DNA of 64,000 bases from JBKECO01 sp047974745 (lineage in GTDB: Bacteria; Bacillota; Clostridia; Lachnospirales; Lachnospiraceae): NCBI GenBank assembly GCA_047974745.1, contig JBKECO010000007.1, forward strand, positions 30,092-94,091, in the 5' to 3' direction. Each line of letters starts with the position of its first letter. Position 1 is the stretch's first letter. The position numbers were made by a program, and so were the translations under genes. Shown one piece after another: positions 60,901-64,000 of this stretch. Under the pieces are notes generated by a model that saw nothing but the letters and a program-made list of their open reading frames with translations, ran no database searches and was not told the origin of the DNA.

Positions 60901-62460
60901 GAGGATCTGGAACAGCTGATTTATGATTTAAAGAATTCAAATCGAGATGCCAGAATTTCAGTGAAGCTTGTATCAGAAGCAGGAGTGGGAACGATTGCGG
61001 CAGGTGTGGCTAAAGCAGGTGCCCAGGTCATTCTGATTTCCGGCTATGATGGAGGAACAGGAGCAGCACCGAGCAGCTCAATTCACAATGCAGGTCTGCC
61101 ATGGGAGCTCGGACTGGCAGAAACGCACCAGACACTTATCATGAATGGTCTGCGTAATAAAGTGAGAATCGAGACAGATGGAAAACTGATGAGTGGACGC
61201 GATGTCGCAATTGCAGCACTTCTCGGTGCTGAGGAATTTGGATTTGCAACAGCACCACTGGTAAGTATCGGATGTATCATGATGCGCGTCTGCAATCTGG
61301 ATACCTGTCCAGCGGGCATAGCAACTCAGAATCCGGAATTACGAAAAAGATTCAACGGTAGACCGGAATATGTAGAGAACTTTATGCGTTTTATTGCTGA
61401 AGAATTGCGTGAATATATGGCCAGACTTGGATTCCGTACACTGGATGAAATGGTGGGTAGAAGTGATCTGCTTAAGATCCGTGAAGATTTAAAAGGACGG
61501 TCCAAGTCGATCACACTGGAGAATATCCTGGTAAATCCATTTGCAGGACCAAAAGAAAAAGTGACCTTCGATCCAAAACAGATCTATGATTTTAAACTTG
61601 AAAAGTCAAAGGATATGACAGTTCTGATGAAGCAGCTGCAGACCGCACTTGAAAAAGGGCAAAAAAGAAGTCTGGATGTAGAAGTAGCAAATACAGATCG
61701 GTCATTTGGAACGATTTTTGGTTCAGAGATCACAAAGAAATGGGATGACTCTCTTGAAGAAGACACTTTTATCATCAAATGTAACGGTGCCGGAGGTCAA
61801 AGCTTTGGAGCATTTATTCCGAATGGTCTGACACTGGAGCTGGTAGGAGACTCGAACGATTATTTCGGCAAAGGAATCTCAGGTGGAAAACTTGTGGTCT
61901 ATCCACCGACCGGAGTAAAGTTCAAAGAGGATGAAAATATCATTATCGGGAATGTTGCTCTTTACGGAGCGACCAGCGGAAAAGCCTTTATAAACGGTGT
62001 GGCAGGTGAGCGCTTCTGCGTACGTAACTCAGGTGCAAATGCAGTGGTAGAGGGCGTAGGCGATCATGGCTGTGAATATATGACCGGCGGCCGGGTAGCG
62101 ATTCTAGGTAAAACAGGCAAAAATTTTGCAGCCGGAATGAGTGGTGGAATCGCCTATGTTCTGGATGAGGACAATGATCTGTATACAAGGATCAACAAGG
62201 GAATGGTATTTTCTGAAGCGATCACGAACAAATATGACGTAATTGAACTTAAGGATATGATCAAGGAACATGTAGCACTGACCAACTCCAAAAAAGGAAA
62301 ACATATTCTGGATAACTTCAGTGAGTATCTGCCGAAATTTAAAAAGATCGTTCCTCATGATTACCAGAGAATGATGCTGGCAATCGTTCAGATGGAAGAA
62401 AAAGGCCTTTCCTCTGAACAGGCACAGATCGAAGCATTCTATACAAATACGAGAGGATAA
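57907..62460 (+). CDS. gltB: Glutamate synthase large subunit
   Basis: A 1517-residue full-length GltB. A 24-residue propeptide precedes the nucleophile Cys25 (DNCGIGAVV), which starts the glutamine amidotransferase domain. The central domain follows, then the FMN domain (GEGGEDPAR, GAKPGEGGHLPG). The 3Fe-4S cysteines lie in CIMMRVCNLDTCPAG (about residues 1120-1135), and the C-terminal beta-helix (GVGDHGCEYMTGG) ends it. It makes glutamate from glutamine and 2-oxoglutarate with electrons from GltD. gltD starts 14 bp later. Confidence 0.97.
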   Translation: MTEHINESNAVAKGMYDPRFEHDNCGIGAVVNIKGIKTHDTVANALKIVENLKHRAGKDAEGKTGDGVGILLQISHRFFKKTTKSLGLDIGDERDYGIGMFFFPQDELKRNQAKKMFEVIVAKEGLEFIGWRVVPIEPEYLGQKAIDCMPYIMQGFVKRPADTQKGLDFDRRLYIARRIFEKSNDNTYVVSMSSRTIVYKGMFLVEQLRLFFADLQDEDYESAIATVHSRFSTNTNPSWERAHPNRYIVHNGEINTIKGNADKMLAREETLETVAMGGDLQKVLPVINTEGSDSAMLDNTLEFLVMGGMDLPLAVMIMIPEPWANNSLMSRKKRDFYQYYATMMEPWDGPASILFSDGDMMGAVLDRNGLRPSRYYVTDDDYLILSSEVGVLDIDPTKVVIKERLRPGRMLLVDTKQGRIIDNDELKETYADKQPYGEWLDNNLISLSDLKIPNIRVPEYSSEERKRMQKAFGYTYESLKDSILPMAQSGGEATAAMGIDTALAVFAEDHQPLFNYFKQLFAQVTNPPIDCIREKVVTSTTVYVGEDGNLLKEKAINCRVLKVNNPILTNTDLMKIKSMKVDGFKVVVLPITYYKNTSLEKALDHLFVEVDRAYRDGANILILSDRGVDENHVAIPSLLAVSGLQQHLVRTKKRTAVAVILESGEPREVHHFATLLGFGACAINPYLALDSVKQLVDEHMLDKDYYAAITDYNHAIISGIVKIASKMGISTIQSYQGSKIFEAIGIDSSVINKYFTNTVSRIGGITIEDIERDMNELHSAAWDPLGLETDLTLDSKGRHKYRSGADQHLYNPATIHLLQESTKRGDYEMFKQYTELVDQEVEVGLIRGIVDFNYAKKPISMDEVESVESIVTRFKTGAMSYGSISGEAHETLAIAMNRLQGKSNTGEGGEDPARIASKNTALDRCSSIKQVASGRFGVTSRYLVSAEEIQIKMAQGAKPGEGGHLPGKKVYPWIARTRLSTPGVSLISPPPHHDIYSIEDLEQLIYDLKNSNRDARISVKLVSEAGVGTIAAGVAKAGAQVILISGYDGGTGAAPSSSIHNAGLPWELGLAETHQTLIMNGLRNKVRIETDGKLMSGRDVAIAALLGAEEFGFATAPLVSIGCIMMRVCNLDTCPAGIATQNPELRKRFNGRPEYVENFMRFIAEELREYMARLGFRTLDEMVGRSDLLKIREDLKGRSKSITLENILVNPFAGPKEKVTFDPKQIYDFKLEKSKDMTVLMKQLQTALEKGQKRSLDVEVANTDRSFGTIFGSEITKKWDDSLEEDTFIIKCNGAGGQSFGAFIPNGLTLELVGDSNDYFGKGISGGKLVVYPPTGVKFKEDENIIIGNVALYGATSGKAFINGVAGERFCVRNSGANAVVEGVGDHGCEYMTGGRVAILGKTGKNFAAGMSGGIAYVLDEDNDLYTRINKGMVFSEAITNKYDVIELKDMIKEHVALTNSKKGKHILDNFSEYLPKFKKIVPHDYQRMMLAIVQMEEKGLSSEQAQIEAFYTNTRG

Positions 62461-62474
62461 GGAGGGAACGTACC

Positions 62475-63965
62475 ATGGGAAAACCAACAGGATTTTTAGA
62501 GTTTGAAAGAGAAACAGCAACTTCGGTTGAGCCAAAGGAGCGTATTAAGAACTTCGATGAGTTCCACATTCCTCTCTCCGAAAAGCGGCAGAAGGAACAA
62601 GGGGCGAGATGCATGAACTGCGGGGTTCCATTTTGCCAGTCCGCAGTAACACTCAATGGCATGACCAGTGGCTGTCCGCTGCGTAATTTGATTCCGGAAT
62701 GGAATGATCTGGTTTACACGGGAAACTGGGAACAGGCATTCAACCGACTTAAAAAAACAAATAATTTTCCGGAATTTACATCAAAGGTTTGTCCGGCACC
62801 CTGTGAGCCGGCTTGTACCTGCGGTCACTATGGAGATCCCGTTACGATCAAGGGGAATGAAGCAGGTATCATAGATTATGCCTACGAGCATGGATTTGCA
62901 GGACCAAAGCCGCCTCGAGTACGAACAGGAAAAACCGTGGCTGTCATAGGCAGCGGTCCTGCAGGACTTGCGGCAGCGGATCAGCTGAATAAGCGAGGAC
63001 ATTTGGTCACAGTGTTTGAAAGAGATGACAGAATCGGCGGTCTGCTGATGTACGGTATACCGAATATGAAGCTGGAAAAGCATATCATTGACCGAAAAGT
63101 AGATGTTATGAAAGCGGAAGGTGTTCTTTTTCAAACAAATGCGGATCTTGGAAAAAATCTCAAGGCGACAAAGGTCATGAAGGACTTTGATGCATTGGTT
63201 CTAGCATGTGGAGCAAAGAATCCGAGAGACATCAGTGCTCCTGGAAGAGATGCATCAGGAATCTATTTTGCAGTGGATTTTCTGTCACAGACAACAAAGA
63301 GTCTGCTGGATTCCAAGCTAAGGGATAATAAATTTGTTTCTGCAAAAGGAAAGCATGTCATTGTAATTGGTGGCGGCGATACTGGAAACGACTGTGTAGG
63401 AACCAGTATCCGTCATGGGGCAGCATCTGTAGTGCAGTTGGAAATGATGCCAAAAGCACCTGATGAAAGAACTACAAATAATCCCTGGCCGGAATGGCCA
63501 AAGATCGGTAAGACGGATTATGGACAGGAGGAAGCGATCGCTGTGTTTGGTCAGGATCCTCGTGTGTATGAAACAACGGTAAAAGAGTTCATCAAAGATA
63601 AAAATGGAAATTTAAAATCAGTAAAGACCGTGCAGGTGGCATTCGTTAAGGATCCCTCTAGCGGCAGAATGAATCTATCAGAAGTGCCGGGGACTGAGAA
63701 GGTTCTAGACGCAGATCTTGTACTGATCGCTGCAGGATTTCTAGGCACAGAAAATTATGTGGCAGATGCGTTTGGTGTTGAACTGGATGGACGAACAAAT
63801 GTGTCGACCAAGAAAGATGCCTATGAAACACAAGTTAATAAAGTTTTTGTCTGCGGAGATATGAGAAGGGGACAGTCACTGATCGTATGGGCGATTCGTG
63901 AAGGGCGTGAAGCTGCAAGAGATGTGGATATCAGCCTGATGGGATATTCCTATCTCTCAGTATAG
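62475..63965 (+). CDS. gltD: Glutamate synthase small subunit (NADPH)
   Basis: A 496-residue FAD/NADPH oxidoreductase. The N-terminal region has cysteines C46, C49, C54 and C67, then C106, C110, C114 and C116, for two 4Fe-4S clusters. The FAD site is VIGSGPAGLAA and the NADPH site VIGGGDTGNDC. It supplies electrons to GltB. AAGGAGGGAACGTACC precedes ATG 62475. A hairpin terminator follows at the end of the window. Confidence 0.96.
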   Translation: MGKPTGFLEFERETATSVEPKERIKNFDEFHIPLSEKRQKEQGARCMNCGVPFCQSAVTLNGMTSGCPLRNLIPEWNDLVYTGNWEQAFNRLKKTNNFPEFTSKVCPAPCEPACTCGHYGDPVTIKGNEAGIIDYAYEHGFAGPKPPRVRTGKTVAVIGSGPAGLAAADQLNKRGHLVTVFERDDRIGGLLMYGIPNMKLEKHIIDRKVDVMKAEGVLFQTNADLGKNLKATKVMKDFDALVLACGAKNPRDISAPGRDASGIYFAVDFLSQTTKSLLDSKLRDNKFVSAKGKHVIVIGGGDTGNDCVGTSIRHGAASVVQLEMMPKAPDERTTNNPWPEWPKIGKTDYGQEEAIAVFGQDPRVYETTVKEFIKDKNGNLKSVKTVQVAFVKDPSSGRMNLSEVPGTEKVLDADLVLIAAGFLGTENYVADAFGVELDGRTNVSTKKDAYETQVNKVFVCGDMRRGQSLIVWAIREGREAARDVDISLMGYSYLSV

Positions 63966-63970
63966 TGAGT

Positions 63971-63999
63971 TCAGGGGTCATTTATATAATGACCCCTGA
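63971..63999 (+). terminator. Terminator after gltD, T tract beyond the window edge
   Basis: A perfect 12-bp stem, TCAGGGGTCATT / AATGACCCCTGA, with a 5-base loop. The downstream T tract, if present, is outside the window. Confidence 0.75.
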
Positions 64000-64000
64000 T

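Noticed and set aside
1..64000. CRISPR arrays, insertion sequences, prophage, tRNA or rRNA genes
   Set aside because: No regular repeat-spacer series, transposase or integrase, terminal repeats, or tRNA/rRNA-like segments were seen on reading both strands.

Overview
The window looks like a chromosomal core segment of an anaerobic, low-to-mid GC Firmicute of the class Clostridia, most like a Lachnospiraceae. This rests on sequence and gene order only. The signs are strong AGGAGG-type ribosome binding sites, sigma-A promoters, the conserved run rnc-smc-ftsY / ylxM-ffh-rpsP-khpA-rimM-trmD-rplS-lepB-rbgA-rnhB-ylqG-ylqH-yraN, an FprA-type oxygen-scavenging flavodiiron protein, acetate kinase and an archaeal-type PurO. 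I see no phage, insertion sequence, CRISPR array, rRNA or tRNA. Almost all genes lie on the plus strand; fprA, tmcAL and an AraC regulator are on the minus strand.

Layout. 1-2.7 kb: the 3' end of a possibly FtsA-like gene, a YycJ-type metallo-beta-lactamase protein, and the UPF0237/UPF0210 pair of unknown role. 2.8-8.4 kb: the main accessory region, a catabolic operon of cupin, short-chain dehydrogenase, 3-hydroxyacid dehydrogenase, cyclase-family hydrolase, beta-keto acid cleavage enzyme (BKACE) and a two-subunit CoA transferase. It has its own promoter and a palindromic operator candidate. My reading is that a cyclic amide, ester or lactone is opened, the free 3-hydroxy acid is oxidised, and the 3-keto acid is cleaved with acetyl-CoA to acetoacetate and a new acyl-CoA. 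The CoA is then moved to acetoacetate, feeding acetyl-CoA production. The substrate is unknown.

8.5-14.6 kb: a split purine pair (PurO IMP cyclohydrolase plus stand-alone AICAR formyltransferase), fprA, tmcAL and ackA. 14.7-25.9 kb: DUF177-rpmF, a YesL-like membrane protein, plsX-acpP, rnc-smc-ftsY, ilvA, a DUF4349 lipoprotein and a possible LRP-repeat micropeptide. 25.5-34.4 kb: the SRP/ribosome-maturation block, ending in a FliK-like/FlhB-C-like pair and yraN. 34.3-42 kb: pgeF, an M42 peptidase, a DUF512 radical-SAM protein, der-plsY-gpsA, a dUTPase and a degenerate phosphoribosyltransferase.

42-49.3 kb: a shared sugar-ABC ATPase, a PucR/CdaR-type regulator, an orphan sugar-phosphate transferase, and an AraC regulator divergent from fucI-fucU. 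49.4-57.6 kb: topoisomerase IV (parE-parC), then folC, gshA, a HAD phosphatase and a CPBP protease in an overlapping chain. 57.8-64 kb: gltB-gltD glutamate synthase with its own promoter and terminator.

Most of the window is ordinary housekeeping. The parts worth a second look are the BKACE operon and its control sites, the LRP-repeat micro-ORF, the FliK/FlhB-C pair, the degenerate phosphoribosyltransferase, and promoters overlapped by dyads at purO and fucI.
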